DNA of 51,056 bases, taken from contig CALXZP010000024.1 of the NCBI GenBank assembly GCA_944393255.1, positions 1-51,056 on the forward strand, written 5' to 3'. Source of the stretch: an uncultured Clostridia bacterium (GTDB lineage: Bacteria; Bacillota; Clostridia; UBA1381). The first letter of the stretch is position 1. Each line of letters opens with the position of its first letter. The notes below the pieces were generated by a model that saw only the letters and a list, made by a program, of their open reading frames with translations, made no database searches and was not told the DNA's origin. A program made the translations under genes and the position numbers. Of the stretch, positions 8,775 to 16,952 are shown in pieces.

Positions 8775-9224
8775 TCAATTCCCTCCGTTCAGCTCCAGCT
8801 CCATAATGACTGCGCTGTGTTCGCCGTAATAGTTTTTTCTGATATCCGTTTCCTCAAAGCCCATAGCCGTATACAGGCTGCGCGCGGCGGCGTTCGTTTC
8901 ATCGACCTCCAGCATGAGCCGCAGGCAGCCCTGCTCCGCCGCCTTTTCCGCCAGCGCTTGCATGAGCGCCGCGCCTATGCCGCGCCGCCGCGCCGCCGGC
9001 TCCACCGCTATACGCGCCACGTCCGCCGTTTCATACAAACACCACACCCCGGCAAAGCCGAGCGGCGCGCCGCAGTCCTCGGCTATAAAATAAAACGCGA
9101 AATCCTTTTCAAGCTCTGAAACCAGCATGGTCTCCGTCCAGCCGTCCTCAAAGGACCCCGTATCAAGCTGTGAAGCATAGCCCAGATCGCCGCGCGTCAT
9201 CTTTCTTATTACCGCGCCCATCAT
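8775..9224 (-). CDS. rimI: RimI-type ribosomal protein alanine N-acetyltransferase
   Basis: A 149-residue GNAT protein. RimI acetylates the N-terminal alanine of ribosomal protein S18 in enterobacteria, and the same family sits next to tsaD/tsaB in many Firmicutes. The acetyl-CoA loop is RIAVEPAARRRGIGAALMQAL, followed by LRLMLEVDETNAAARSLYTAMGFEE and a C-terminal RKNYYGEHSAVIMELEL, all typical of RimI. The start overlaps the stop of the phosphatase gene by 4 bases. The protein target in this organism is inferred. Confidence 0.88.
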   Translation of the reverse strand: MMGAVIRKMTRGDLGYASQLDTGSFEDGWTETMLVSELEKDFAFYFIAEDCGAPLGFAGVWCLYETADVARIAVEPAARRRGIGAALMQALAEKAAEQGCLRLMLEVDETNAAARSLYTAMGFEETDIRKNYYGEHSAVIMELELNGGN

Positions 9225-9700
9225 TCTCCGCCCCGGCTCTGTTCCTCCGGAGCCTCCGGCAGCTTTTCGGCTATATCCACAAGCGCGTCGTATATCTCCG
9301 ACGCCGCCCTCTCGTAATCCTCCGCATCGCCGCCGAACGGATCAGATATGTCGCCTTCTCCCCCGGCGTATTCCGAAAGAGTATACACCTTACCCGGAGC
9401 GAGCGGCTCTATGAGCTGCTTATGCGCGGAGGTCATGGCAAGTATCACATCCGCCATCGAGATCAGCTCGTCCGTAAGCGGTTTCGTTCTGTGTCCGCTG
9501 AGATCCACTCCGCGCCGAGCCATCGCCGCGACCGCTTCACCCGCCGCCTTTTCTCCTATCGGCGCAAACACTCCGGCGCTGTCGATTAGTACATTCAGAT
9601 CATTCTTTACCGCAATATCGTTCAGCATGGCCGCTGCCATCGCGCTCCGGCAGGTATTGCCGGTACAGACAAATAATATCTTTAACGGTCCCTGTTTCAT
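9221..9700 (-). CDS. Low-molecular-weight protein phosphatase (YwlE/Wzb-like)
   Basis: A cysteine phosphatase of 159 residues. The P-loop CTGNTCRS with catalytic Cys and Arg is near the N-terminus (ILFVCTGNTCRSAMAAAML), and the general acid Asp is in ISDPFGGDAEDYERA. The Bacillus homologue YwlE removes phosphate from arginine (and tyrosine) and lies close to the tsaC homologue ywlC. The Thr in CTGNTCRS is the residue reported to favour phosphoarginine in YwlE, so an arginine phosphatase is plausible, but no McsB kinase is visible here to support that. It overlaps tsaC and rimI by 4 bases each. Confidence 0.88.
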   Translation of the reverse strand: MKQGPLKILFVCTGNTCRSAMAAAMLNDIAVKNDLNVLIDSAGVFAPIGEKAAGEAVAAMARRGVDLSGHRTKPLTDELISMADVILAMTSAHKQLIEPLAPGKVYTLSEYAGGEGDISDPFGGDAEDYERAASEIYDALVDIAEKLPEAPEEQSRGGE

Positions 9701-10752
9701 AAGTGATCCATCTCCTTGTTCTCCTCCGCCGCTCCTACGCGTATCACGCGGTGTGCGGCCGCCCTGTACAGCCTGTTCTTGACCGCCAGCCCGTATCCGT
9801 CGCGCTCCTCGAACTCGGCGAATACCAGCTCCGCGCCGAGCCTGTCAAACTCGCGCAGGCAGCCGAACAGGTTTTTCGCATATTCGCGGTTTGTCGTCCC
9901 CGCGCAGAGTATAACGGCGCTGTCGTACGTGTTTTCCGACATGGTGAGCACTCCGCAGACCCTGTCCGCATTCCGCTCCAAAAGCTCAGCTATCTTCTTC
10001 CTTACCGCGTCCGTGCCGCCTTCTACTACAGTCACTTCCGCCTCCGGCGCATAGTGCTTGTATTTCATGCCCGGGCACAGCGGTCTTTCGTTCTCGTCAA
10101 GCGAGCCGAGTATGTTCGGGTCTATCTCCGTTTCCGGTACCACATCCTTTAACTGTCCGTACGTTATCCCGCCCGGTCTCAGCAGCACCGGGATCTCCCG
10201 CGACGCGTCCACTATAGTGGATTCCACGCCCACGCTGCAATCACCGCCGTTTATTATCGCATCTATCCTGCCGTTCATATCCTCTGTTACATGGCTCGCC
10301 TTGGTGGGGCTGGGTCTCCCGGACAGGTTCGCGCTCGGCGCGGCTATAGGCACGCCGGCGGCTTTTATAAACCGGCGCGCGGTCTCGTTCTCCGGACAGC
10401 GTATACCCACGGTATCCATGCCCGCAGTCACTGCTCCTCCGAGCCTTTCGCTCTTTTTAAGTATTATAGTGAACGGCCCCGGCATAAACGCGCTTATAAG
10501 CTTACGTGCGTTTTCGCTCACGCCGTCCGCAAGCTCCTCTATCCCCGATGTGTCGGATATGTGTACGATAAGCGGATTGTCCGATGGTCTCCCCTTAGCC
10601 GCGTATATCCTCTTCACCGCCTCGCCGTCATAGGCGTTCGCGCCAAGCCCGTACACCGTCTCGGTCGGGAACGCCACCAGTCCGCCGGCGGCGGCTATCG
10701 CTCCGGCCTCTTTTATCCCTTCCTCGTCCGCTCTCAATATCTTTGTTTCCAT
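9697..10752 (-). CDS. tsaC: L-threonylcarbamoyladenylate synthase with Sua5 domain
   Basis: Makes threonylcarbamoyl-AMP from threonine, bicarbonate and ATP, the first step of t6A synthesis. At 351 residues this is the long Sua5/YwlC form. The YrdC domain (about 1-205) has GGLVAFPTETVYGLGANA, AAKGRPSDNPLIVHIS and APSANLSGRPSPT. A linker containing CPGMKYKHYAPEA leads to the Sua5 C-terminal domain. It starts one base after the pncB stop and overlaps the phosphatase by 4 bases. With tsaD 0.9 kb downstream it supplies both ends of the t6A route. Confidence 0.96.
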   Translation of the reverse strand: METKILRADEEGIKEAGAIAAAGGLVAFPTETVYGLGANAYDGEAVKRIYAAKGRPSDNPLIVHISDTSGIEELADGVSENARKLISAFMPGPFTIILKKSERLGGAVTAGMDTVGIRCPENETARRFIKAAGVPIAAPSANLSGRPSPTKASHVTEDMNGRIDAIINGGDCSVGVESTIVDASREIPVLLRPGGITYGQLKDVVPETEIDPNILGSLDENERPLCPGMKYKHYAPEAEVTVVEGGTDAVRKKIAELLERNADRVCGVLTMSENTYDSAVILCAGTTNREYAKNLFGCLREFDRLGAELVFAEFEERDGYGLAVKNRLYRAAAHRVIRVGAAEENKEMDHL

Positions 10753-10753
10753 A

Positions 10754-12199
10754 TTAATCGACCGTATACGTTCTGAGCATATCGTTCTTTATCGTCCAAA
10801 GCTTTTCGGACAGATCCACATAATACTTATGCGGATTTTCAAAACGCTTCAGCTCCTCCCATAAGCCGTCCACCTGCATACTGCAATACTCGCGCAGCAC
10901 CTCCACGGACGGCGACTCGTACACGCACTTTCCCTTTCTGAATATTCGTTTGAGGAGAGGACGCGCAAAGAAGCCTTCAACGCGCTTGCGCTTCCATGTA
11001 AATTCCGGATCGAACAGCTCGTACGGCTGCGATGCGTCTATCTTTTCATCATGCAGGGTTATCACGTCGGCAATGGCCTTTGACGTGCCGCTGTCGAAAA
11101 GACGGTACACCTGCTTGAAGCACGGGGTCGTTATCTTTGCAACGTTCTCGCTTATCTTTATCTTCGGTATTATATTTCCGCTTTCGTCCTCGACCGCGGC
11201 AAGCTTATACACTCCGCCCATGACCGGATTAGAGCGCGAGGTTATCAGCCTTTCGCCCACGCCGAACAGGTCTATCTTTGCGCCCTGTATGAGCATGTCG
11301 CGTATGATATACTCGTCGAGCGAATTTGACGCGACTATCCCGCAGTCGCTGTAGCCTGCGGCGTCGAGCACAGCGCGGCATTTCTTTGAAAGATACGTTA
11401 TGTCTCCCGAATCTATCCGGACGCCCTTAGGACGCTTCCCCATCGGCTTTAGCACCTCGTTAAACGCCAGTATCGCGTTCGGCAGTCCCGACCGAAGCAC
11501 ATTGTAGGTGTCTATCAGAAGCGTGGTATCGTCAGGGTAATTTCTCGCGTATGCCTTGAACGCCTCAAGCTCTGAATCGAACATCTGCACCCAGCTGTGC
11601 GCCATCGTGCCGAGCGCGGGGACTCCGTATTTTTTATCCGTCAGCACGTTCGACGTACCGCTGCAGCCCGCGATATACGCCGCTCTCGCGCCGTACACGG
11701 CCGCGTACGCCCCCTGCGCGCGCCGCGCGCCGAACTCCATCACAGCTCTGCCCTCCGCCGCCCTGGCTATCCTGTTGGCCTTTGTAGCTATCATGGTCTG
11801 GAAATTTATCGTCAGCAGTATCATCGTCTCGACGAACTGTGCCTGTATGGCGGGGCCGCGCACCGTAACAAGCGGCTCTCCCGGGAAAACGGGCGTACCC
11901 TCCGGCACCGACCAGACGTCGCACTCAAATTCAAATCCGCGCAGGTAATCGAGAAATTTTTCCGAGAACATGTTCTTGCCGCGCAGATATTCTATATCGC
12001 CGTCGGTGAACCTGAGCCCGTTTAAATACTCTATCATCTGCTCAACGCCCGCCATAACGGCGTATCCGCCGCCGTCGGGAACAGATCTGAAAAACATATC
12101 GAAATACACTATCCTGTCGCCGATACCCTCGTTGAGGAAACCGTTCGCCATGGTTATCTCGTAAAAATCAGTAAGCATTGTAAGTTCGTCTGTGTTCAT
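10754..12199 (-). CDS. pncB: Nicotinate phosphoribosyltransferase
   Basis: Salvages nicotinate to nicotinate mononucleotide for NAD synthesis, using PRPP and ATP. The 481 residues begin MNTDELTMLTDFYEITMANG, a typical NAPRTase start. The GTMAHSWVQMF motif contains the catalytic histidine, and GVRIDSGDITYLSKK and FGVGERLITSRSNP are phosphate-binding regions. The ATG at 12199 has AAAGGA 6 bases upstream. A frame extension to 12349 adds about 50 unrelated residues and would overlap the end of the neighbouring membrane-protein gene, so it was not used. It lies 29 bases after that gene and directly before tsaC. Confidence 0.95.
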   Translation of the reverse strand: MNTDELTMLTDFYEITMANGFLNEGIGDRIVYFDMFFRSVPDGGGYAVMAGVEQMIEYLNGLRFTDGDIEYLRGKNMFSEKFLDYLRGFEFECDVWSVPEGTPVFPGEPLVTVRGPAIQAQFVETMILLTINFQTMIATKANRIARAAEGRAVMEFGARRAQGAYAAVYGARAAYIAGCSGTSNVLTDKKYGVPALGTMAHSWVQMFDSELEAFKAYARNYPDDTTLLIDTYNVLRSGLPNAILAFNEVLKPMGKRPKGVRIDSGDITYLSKKCRAVLDAAGYSDCGIVASNSLDEYIIRDMLIQGAKIDLFGVGERLITSRSNPVMGGVYKLAAVEDESGNIIPKIKISENVAKITTPCFKQVYRLFDSGTSKAIADVITLHDEKIDASQPYELFDPEFTWKRKRVEGFFARPLLKRIFRKGKCVYESPSVEVLREYCSMQVDGLWEELKRFENPHKYYVDLSEKLWTIKNDMLRTYTVD

Positions 12200-12228
12200 T
12201 GCAGTTCCTTTCTCATTCGTACACGGCT

Positions 12229-14334
12229 CTATTCGCCGATATACCTTATGACCGCTCTTACTCCCTTTTCGTTCTTTACATCGGTGTGCAGTATAAACCC
12301 GTCGCTGTTCATAAATCTCTGCATATAGTCGTTGCTCGTATACGGGCACATTATCCAGTACGGCTCCGAAACGTCCAAGTCCTCCATCATCTCAAGCGTA
12401 GGCAGGAACACACTGTCCTCCGGATAATAGTGATACGCGGTTTTGCTCAGATCCGCAACGCTGCTTCTGGTAAAGTTCCAGTAGTGCGAATGATCGCCCG
12501 CCACGGCTCTGTCCCTCAGCGAATACGGCAGCGGCACCTCGTTGCTGACGCGCATTATCCGTTTGCGCTCAGCTGCGCTGAACTCGCTCAGAAAGCCGCT
12601 GTTGAGCCACCGCCTCAGGTCGCTTTCCTCCCAGTCGTTGCCGCTCTCGTCAAACGGCATAACGCCTACGCAGTCACGGCTCACAAGGAGCATGCTCCCG
12701 TCGTTATACCTCTCCTCTATCCGCCACACTATCGGCTTTCCGTTCAGCCGCCCGAACTCCATGGTCGCCTTCGGCAGACGTATATAGAAAAGCCCGGTGA
12801 ACACCGCAAGCGCCGCTGCCGACGCGGCGAAACGTTTGAACGGCGCTGTTATTATTCCTATCAGGCACACGAAGAACAGTATGTCTATGCAGTTCGTGAA
12901 CAGGAACATATGCTTTGCCAGATCCGCCTCGCCGTTGCAGAGCACCGGAAGCGCAAGATTTATCCACAGCCCCAGTATCAGTATGTCCAGGGCGCATATC
13001 ATATATTTCCGTTCCGGACTCTCTATTTTATGATTATGGATATAGAATATATTCATAAATACCATATACGCCGTTATGCATATGAACGCCGCAAGTATCA
13101 CCCACGGCTCGTACAAAAACCTAAGAGCGGCGCGCAGATGCGACCATTCGCTGCGCTTATCCGTAAGCTCCATAGGCACCGACGCGGAATTTCCCGCCGC
13201 CGGAGGGCGTATGTAAGCCGAGTTTTCTATCGCCTTGCTAAGCTCGTTCAGGAGTCTTACGGGATGTCTCAGATAAAACGCAGCTATGTCCGTTTTTGAG
13301 ACCACATCGTAAAAATCCCGCTCGAACTCCTCCGAATTTACGTCTATGGGGTATTCGTCCTCCTCCATATACGCGTGGGTATTGGCGAGCACGGCGTATT
13401 TTTCATCAACGCCCAGCTCTCTGAGATCCGCAGCCGGATCCTTACTCTCTTTCGCTATCCCGAAAAACACAGCCTGATACGTGGTGTCCTTGTTCATCCA
13501 GTCGGGTATGGAGCTGTAAAGCCCGGCTATGCTTATTATGCATATGAGCGCCGACGCAGCAACCCCCAGCTTGAAAAGCGCGTCCTTCCTCATTATAACG
13601 ATAAGTATCGCAAGCGTTGCAGCTATGAGCGAATACGGTATATTCGCAAGCTTTGCGCCGGCAAAAAAATACAGCGAGACAAAAAAACCTATTGCCTTCG
13701 GCACGCTCGGACGCTTGTATATCAGCATACCGAACGCAACAAGCATCATGAGCGCCGTATACTGAAGCGGCTCTCCGTAAAATGAGTTGAAATAAAGCAG
13801 ATACCCCGCGTCGCAGAACATGAATATGAACAGCAGGAACACCGAAAGCTGGACGCGTATTTTAGCATCGGCAAAAAATGTGAATATTACCCATGCGGCT
13901 ACGGAAAGCATGAATATATACAGCACCGCCATATACGCGATATTGTATTGGGTGAGATCCCTGCCCGTCAGGGCGTTGGCGATAACGTTAAGTTCCTTCG
14001 ATATCTTTATTATAAGGAAATGCGGCGACGAATATATATCCTCCGCCTCGTTGCTCTGCCACGCCTCATACGCCGCTTTAAAAATATTATCCGCGCCGTT
14101 CAGCTCCATGACGTAATCCTGCTTGAACAGATAGTAGTGATCAGCGCTGTCGGCATATTCAATATTGTTTGTGAGCAGCACGCGCCTGAAATCGCCGTTG
14201 TCGCTCAGCCCCACATTATCGCCGTAATACAGGACGGACAGGCTTATAAAAAACACCGCAAGCGCGCCGAGTATCGGTATTATCCTCCCCTTTATCACAC
14301 CGGATATGCTTTTTTTCTTCTTATCCCTGTTCAA
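12229..14334 (-). CDS. Large polytopic membrane protein (WsfD-like hexose transferase?) with C-terminal DUF6273-like domain
   Basis: About 701 residues. The first two thirds form a membrane protein with roughly ten hydrophobic segments and a large loop after the first segment (GDNVGLSDNGDFRRVLLTNN). That layout resembles GT-C glycosyltransferases and, by recollection, the WsfD glycan hexose transferase family. The last 169 residues (from KPIVWRIEER) look like DUF6273: MLLVSRDCVGVMPFDE, DWEESDLRRWLNSGFL and ERKRIMRV. I chose the TTG at 14334, preceded by AAAGAGTGG. The longer TTG at 14373 lies inside the yabR terminator hairpin. The likely role is decorating a surface glycan. The donor is unknown and the active-site Asp was not proven. 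Confidence 0.6.
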   Translation of the reverse strand: MNRDKKKKSISGVIKGRIIPILGALAVFFISLSVLYYGDNVGLSDNGDFRRVLLTNNIEYADSADHYYLFKQDYVMELNGADNIFKAAYEAWQSNEAEDIYSSPHFLIIKISKELNVIANALTGRDLTQYNIAYMAVLYIFMLSVAAWVIFTFFADAKIRVQLSVFLLFIFMFCDAGYLLYFNSFYGEPLQYTALMMLVAFGMLIYKRPSVPKAIGFFVSLYFFAGAKLANIPYSLIAATLAILIVIMRKDALFKLGVAASALICIISIAGLYSSIPDWMNKDTTYQAVFFGIAKESKDPAADLRELGVDEKYAVLANTHAYMEEDEYPIDVNSEEFERDFYDVVSKTDIAAFYLRHPVRLLNELSKAIENSAYIRPPAAGNSASVPMELTDKRSEWSHLRAALRFLYEPWVILAAFICITAYMVFMNIFYIHNHKIESPERKYMICALDILILGLWINLALPVLCNGEADLAKHMFLFTNCIDILFFVCLIGIITAPFKRFAASAAALAVFTGLFYIRLPKATMEFGRLNGKPIVWRIEERYNDGSMLLVSRDCVGVMPFDESGNDWEESDLRRWLNSGFLSEFSAAERKRIMRVSNEVPLPYSLRDRAVAGDHSHYWNFTRSSVADLSKTAYHYYPEDSVFLPTLEMMEDLDVSEPYWIMCPYTSNDYMQRFMNSDGFILHTDVKNEKGVRAVIRYIGE

Positions 14335-14354
14335 ATAACCACTCTTTCTCTGTA

Positions 14355-14391
14355 AAAAGGCGGATAAAATCAAACGATCTTATCCGCGCTT
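14355..14391 (-). terminator. Rho-independent terminator after yabR
   Basis: On the minus strand CGGATAAGATC, loop GTTT, GATTTTATCCG forms an 11-bp stem (one G-T pair), followed by CC and TTTTT. It lies 45 bases after the yabR stop and ends the rqcP-yabP-yabQ-divIC-yabR unit. Confidence 0.8.
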
Positions 14392-14431
14392 CCGAATATT
14401 CAATCCCAAAATATCGAACGGACAACCCGGC

Positions 14432-14872
14432 TCAGAATGAATGTCCGCCCCGTCTCGAATAACCTCCGGAACGCTTGTTTTCCATTCTCCGCTTGTTGTC
14501 GCGTATTTTTTCCTCGCTCTCATGCTTGAACCTTGACAGTTTGTCCTCAAAAGACATATCCTCCGAAGGACGCGCTGTCCAGTCATACGAATCGGGTCTT
14601 GCCGAGACGCGCTTCGTTTTTTCCGGCTTTCCGCGCTGCGGCTTTTCAGCCTGTTTCATGGACAGGCTTATCTTTCCTTTTTCGTCTATGCGTATGACCT
14701 TTACTTTAACGCGGCTTCCTTTTTTTATAAATTGATTTATATCGCTTACATATTCGCTCGAAAGCTCAGAAATATGCACCAGTCCGGATTCGCCCGAACC
14801 GATGTCAACAAACGCCCCGAAGGGCATTATACCCGTCACTGTTCCCTCAACAATGCTATCCATCACCGCCAT
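14432..14872 (-). CDS. yabR: S1 RNA-binding domain protein (YabR-like)
   Basis: A 146-residue cytosolic protein with one S1 domain at about residues 6-72 (VEGTVTGIMPFGAFVDIGSG, GLVHISELSSEYV, KVKVIRIDEKGKISLSMK). A basic, low-complexity tail follows, ending RRMENKRSGGYSRRGGHSF. This matches YabR/general stress protein 13-like proteins, thought to bind RNA or ribosomes. It is 15 bases after divIC, as in Bacillus (divIC-yabR), and is followed by a strong terminator. The exact function is not established. Confidence 0.9.
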   Translation of the reverse strand: MAVMDSIVEGTVTGIMPFGAFVDIGSGESGLVHISELSSEYVSDINQFIKKGSRVKVKVIRIDEKGKISLSMKQAEKPQRGKPEKTKRVSARPDSYDWTARPSEDMSFEDKLSRFKHESEEKIRDNKRRMENKRSGGYSRRGGHSF

Positions 14873-14887
14873 TAAGCTGTACCCCCG

Positions 14888-15202
14888 TCAATCCTCGTCT
14901 GAAATGTCCAAAAATATCTTCGCGTTGCTCTTTACCAGGCCGAGCTTTTCCGAAGCGATCTTTTCTATGTATTCGTCGGTATTTACCTTTTCACGCAGAT
15001 CGTCTATCTCCGTCTGCCGTTCTTTTTCCTCGGCTATCTTTATGTCCAGCTCCTCTATCTCGGCTTCATACTGCTTTATCTGCGGTCTCTGCACCGCGCC
15101 TCTGAAGATCATGCTGCCGGACGCCAATATGACGACCCACACAAGAACGCCTTTTTTATGCTTTGATATAAGCTCCGATATCATCTGTTTAAGCCGTATC
15201 AT
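14888..15202 (-). CDS. divIC: Septum formation initiator DivIC/FtsB family
   Basis: A small bitopic division protein of 104 residues. A short cytoplasmic basic start (MIRLKQMISELISKHKKG) leads to one membrane segment at about 19-37 (VLVWVVILASGSMIF), a coiled coil at about 45-75 (QYEAEIEELDIKIAEEKERQ), and the family's C-terminal IEKIASEKLGLVKSNAKIF. It would join DivIB/FtsL at the septum. The position between yabQ and yabR is the conserved Firmicute order. Confidence 0.93.
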   Translation of the reverse strand: MIRLKQMISELISKHKKGVLVWVVILASGSMIFRGAVQRPQIKQYEAEIEELDIKIAEEKERQTEIDDLREKVNTDEYIEKIASEKLGLVKSNAKIFLDISDED

Positions 15203-15243
15203 AATACGCCTCCCGCCTTGCGATCACATATACACATATATTC

Positions 15244-15675
15244 TCAGCCGCCGTTTTTTCCGCGCACGCGTCTGTATAAATATCTCAGAGGGCGCAAAAA
15301 CGGTACTATTAGAATTTTATACAAAATAACCGCCGGTGTCAAGAGTATTTTGAAAAATAATTTAAATATTTTTAAAAATGCAGCAAAAAACACACAAAAA
15401 ACATGTCTTAGGGCTCTTGAAACCGTTATATGATACAAAAGCGCCCCCATAGCCGCTCCCAGAAGCTCAAAGAACCTGAACGTCATGGAATTCGTGTGCC
15501 ATAGGCACCATGCAGGCACAGCTGCTGCACAGATCCACCATGCGATATCAAGGACCGCATTGGCGGCTATGCCCTTAAAGAATACGGTGCGCAGTCCGTG
15601 GAACAGATCCCAGAGCAGAAAAAGCGCCGCGCCGCATCCGACAGAAAGCAGGAATGCGGCTGACTCCGGACTCAT
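15244..15675 (-). CDS. yabQ: Spore cortex biosynthesis protein YabQ
   Basis: A polytopic membrane protein of 143 residues. In Bacillus it is needed for spore cortex formation and is made in the mother cell. Hydrophobic segments are visible at about 7-25 (AFLLSVGCGAALFLLWDLF), 39-59, 66-85 and 92-125, followed by a basic tail (RPLRYLYRRVRGKNGG). The FLLWDLFHGLR element is typical of the family. The start overlaps the yabP stop by 4 bases (ATGA), so the two are translationally coupled. Together they show that the host lineage forms endospores. Confidence 0.92.
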   Translation of the reverse strand: MSPESAAFLLSVGCGAALFLLWDLFHGLRTVFFKGIAANAVLDIAWWICAAAVPAWCLWHTNSMTFRFFELLGAAMGALLYHITVSRALRHVFCVFFAAFLKIFKLFFKILLTPAVILYKILIVPFLRPLRYLYRRVRGKNGG

Positions 15676-15977
15676 TTGAACAGCCCCTCAAGAACGGAAC
15701 CGCGGCTCTTATCCTTTGAATACTGTATGGACGATATCTCGCCGTTCACGAGCAGCTCGCCGGTCTCGGTATTCAGGCGGCTTATGCTTAGCGACTTCCC
15801 TCGCACAGCCAGTGCGCCGCGGGCGGTCTTGAGCGTTACGAGATTATCGGAAAAGCCGCAGACCTCCGTAACGCCCTCAAGCGTCATTTTCGATCTGTCC
15901 TCCAGAAACAGCGAATGTCTGATCTCCGTCTTTTTCTCGGAAAATGCACCTTTTTCCGTCTGCACAGTTCTCATCAT
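15672..15977 (-). CDS. yabP: Sporulation protein YabP
   Basis: A roughly 101-residue protein of the YabP/YqfC family, which takes part in spore coat or cortex assembly in the mother cell. Characteristic segments are RHSLFLEDRSKMTLEGVTEV, CGFSDNLVTLKTARGALAVRG and KSLSISRLNTETGELLVNG. I chose the ATG at 15977, 10 bases after GAGGGG. Longer frames to 16067 add non-family residues. The gap to rqcP is 168 bases and may hold its own promoter. Confidence 0.9.
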   Translation of the reverse strand: MMRTVQTEKGAFSEKKTEIRHSLFLEDRSKMTLEGVTEVCGFSDNLVTLKTARGALAVRGKSLSISRLNTETGELLVNGEISSIQYSKDKSRGSVLEGLFK

Positions 15978-16017
15978 ACCGGCCGCACCCCTCAATATAG
16001 ATTTCCGTCTCATAAAC

Positions 16018-16062
16018 AAGACCGATACTATACTATATTCACTGCTGCGTAAGTATAGAACC
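16018..16062 (-). promoter_or_regulatory. Possible sporulation (sigma-E-like) promoter before yabP
   Basis: The 168-base rqcP-yabP gap is AT-rich here. On the minus strand TTCTATACTTACGCAGCAG and then TGAATATAGTATAG can be read as a weak -35/-10 of sigma-E type. Bacillus yabP is sigma-E controlled, so a separate promoter is plausible, but the match is loose. Confidence 0.3.
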
Positions 16063-16145
16063 CGCACTCACATCGTTTCTCCGCGGCCTGCGGCGCTGAA
16101 AACAAATTGCAGCTCATGACTCCGCTGCGCTTCGCTCTGCCGGGA

Positions 16146-16385
16146 TCAGACCGGGCGGTACAGCGACGCGGCGTCTCCCTTTAAAACGTGCTCCGCAAGC
16201 GCCGTTACCTCGTAGCTGTTCACACGCTCGCCCAGCGTGATCTCTATGACGTCGCCGACCTTAACGTCGTACGAAGCCTTGACCGGTCTGCCGTTTACGG
16301 CTACCCTGCCTCCGGCGCATGCCTCGCTTGCAACGGAGCGCCTTTTGATAAGTCTTGAAACTTTTAAATATTTATCTATCCTCAT
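16146..16385 (-). CDS. rqcP: S4-domain RNA-binding protein RqcP (YabO)
   Basis: A 79-residue protein that is almost entirely an S4 fold (MRIDKYLKVSRLIKRRSVAS ... GGRVAVNGRPVKASYDVKVGD). RqcP works with RqcH in ribosome-associated quality control, helping to add alanine tails to stalled nascent chains on 50S subunits. Length, domain and position between hup and yabP match Bacillus yabO. It starts only 28 bases after the hup terminator, so it is probably expressed by read-through. Confidence 0.9.
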   Translation of the reverse strand: MRIDKYLKVSRLIKRRSVASEACAGGRVAVNGRPVKASYDVKVGDVIEITLGERVNSYEVTALAEHVLKGDAASLYRPV

Positions 16386-16408
16386 ATATCATTCCTCTTT
16401 ACAACAAG

Positions 16409-16437
16409 CAAAAACCGCCATTCTCCGGAACGGCGGT
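16409..16437 (-). terminator. Terminator after hup
   Basis: On the minus strand ACCGCCGTTC, loop CGGA, GAATGGCGGT (with one G-T pair) is followed by TTTTTG. It lies between hup and rqcP and would reduce, rather than abolish, read-through to the yab genes. Confidence 0.8.
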
Positions 16438-16471
16438 AAGCTGTATATTCCATGCTGCTTAAAGCGTGCTG

Positions 16472-16747
16472 TTACGCGTTTACTATATCCTTGAGCGGCT
16501 TGCCTGCTTTGAATGCCGGTACCTTTGAAGCCGCTATCTCTATAGTCTCGCCCGTTCTCGGGTTCTTTCCCGTTCTCGATGCCCTTTCTCTTACCTCAAA
16601 TGTGCCGAAGCCTACGATCTGAACTTTTTCTCCCTCGGCAAGCGCCTTTGAGATAGCATTGATTGCTGCCGACAACGCATTGTCAGCGTCCTTTTTCGAT
16701 AATCCCGCACTCTGCGCGATCGCTGAGATCAATTCGTGCTTGTTCAT
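16472..16747 (-). CDS. hup: DNA-binding protein HU
   Basis: The nucleoid-associated histone-like protein that bends DNA without strong sequence preference. The 91 residues are canonical: [20 protein letters not shown], then [19 protein letters not shown], and the arm motif [22 protein letters not shown] strong ribosome binding site (AGGAGG) lies before the ATG. It has its own consensus promoter and terminator, so it is probably a highly expressed single-gene unit placed inside the yab cluster. Confidence 0.97.
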   Translation of the reverse strand: MNKHELISAIAQSAGLSKKDADNALSAAINAISKALAEGEKVQIVGFGTFEVRERASRTGKNPRTGETIEIAASKVPAFKAGKPLKDIVNA

Positions 16748-16827
16748 TATTTCTTTTCCTCCTGCAAAACTTTGTAATCATTTATCCGGCGGCCCGCACA
16801 TTAGCAAAACCGCCAAACACACACAAT

Positions 16828-16856
16828 ATTCTATTACAAAATGTTCCGATTGTCAA
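16828..16856 (-). promoter_or_regulatory. Sigma-A promoter for hup
   Basis: On the minus strand TTGACA (16851-16856) and TAGAAT (16828-16833) are separated by 17 bases, giving a leader of about 75 bases before hup. Confidence 0.75.
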
Positions 16857-16952
16857 TAGCAAATCGCAATATTTTTTCTTTTTATAGATATTCTCTGAAA
16901 ATATATGCTCTTTTACATGCTTTTATACGCCTTTTGAGCGAATTTTCAGGCA

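Noticed and set aside
14335..14373. Upstream TTG start for the membrane protein
   Set aside because: It lies inside the terminator hairpin of yabR and has no proper ribosome binding site; the TTG at 14334 was preferred.
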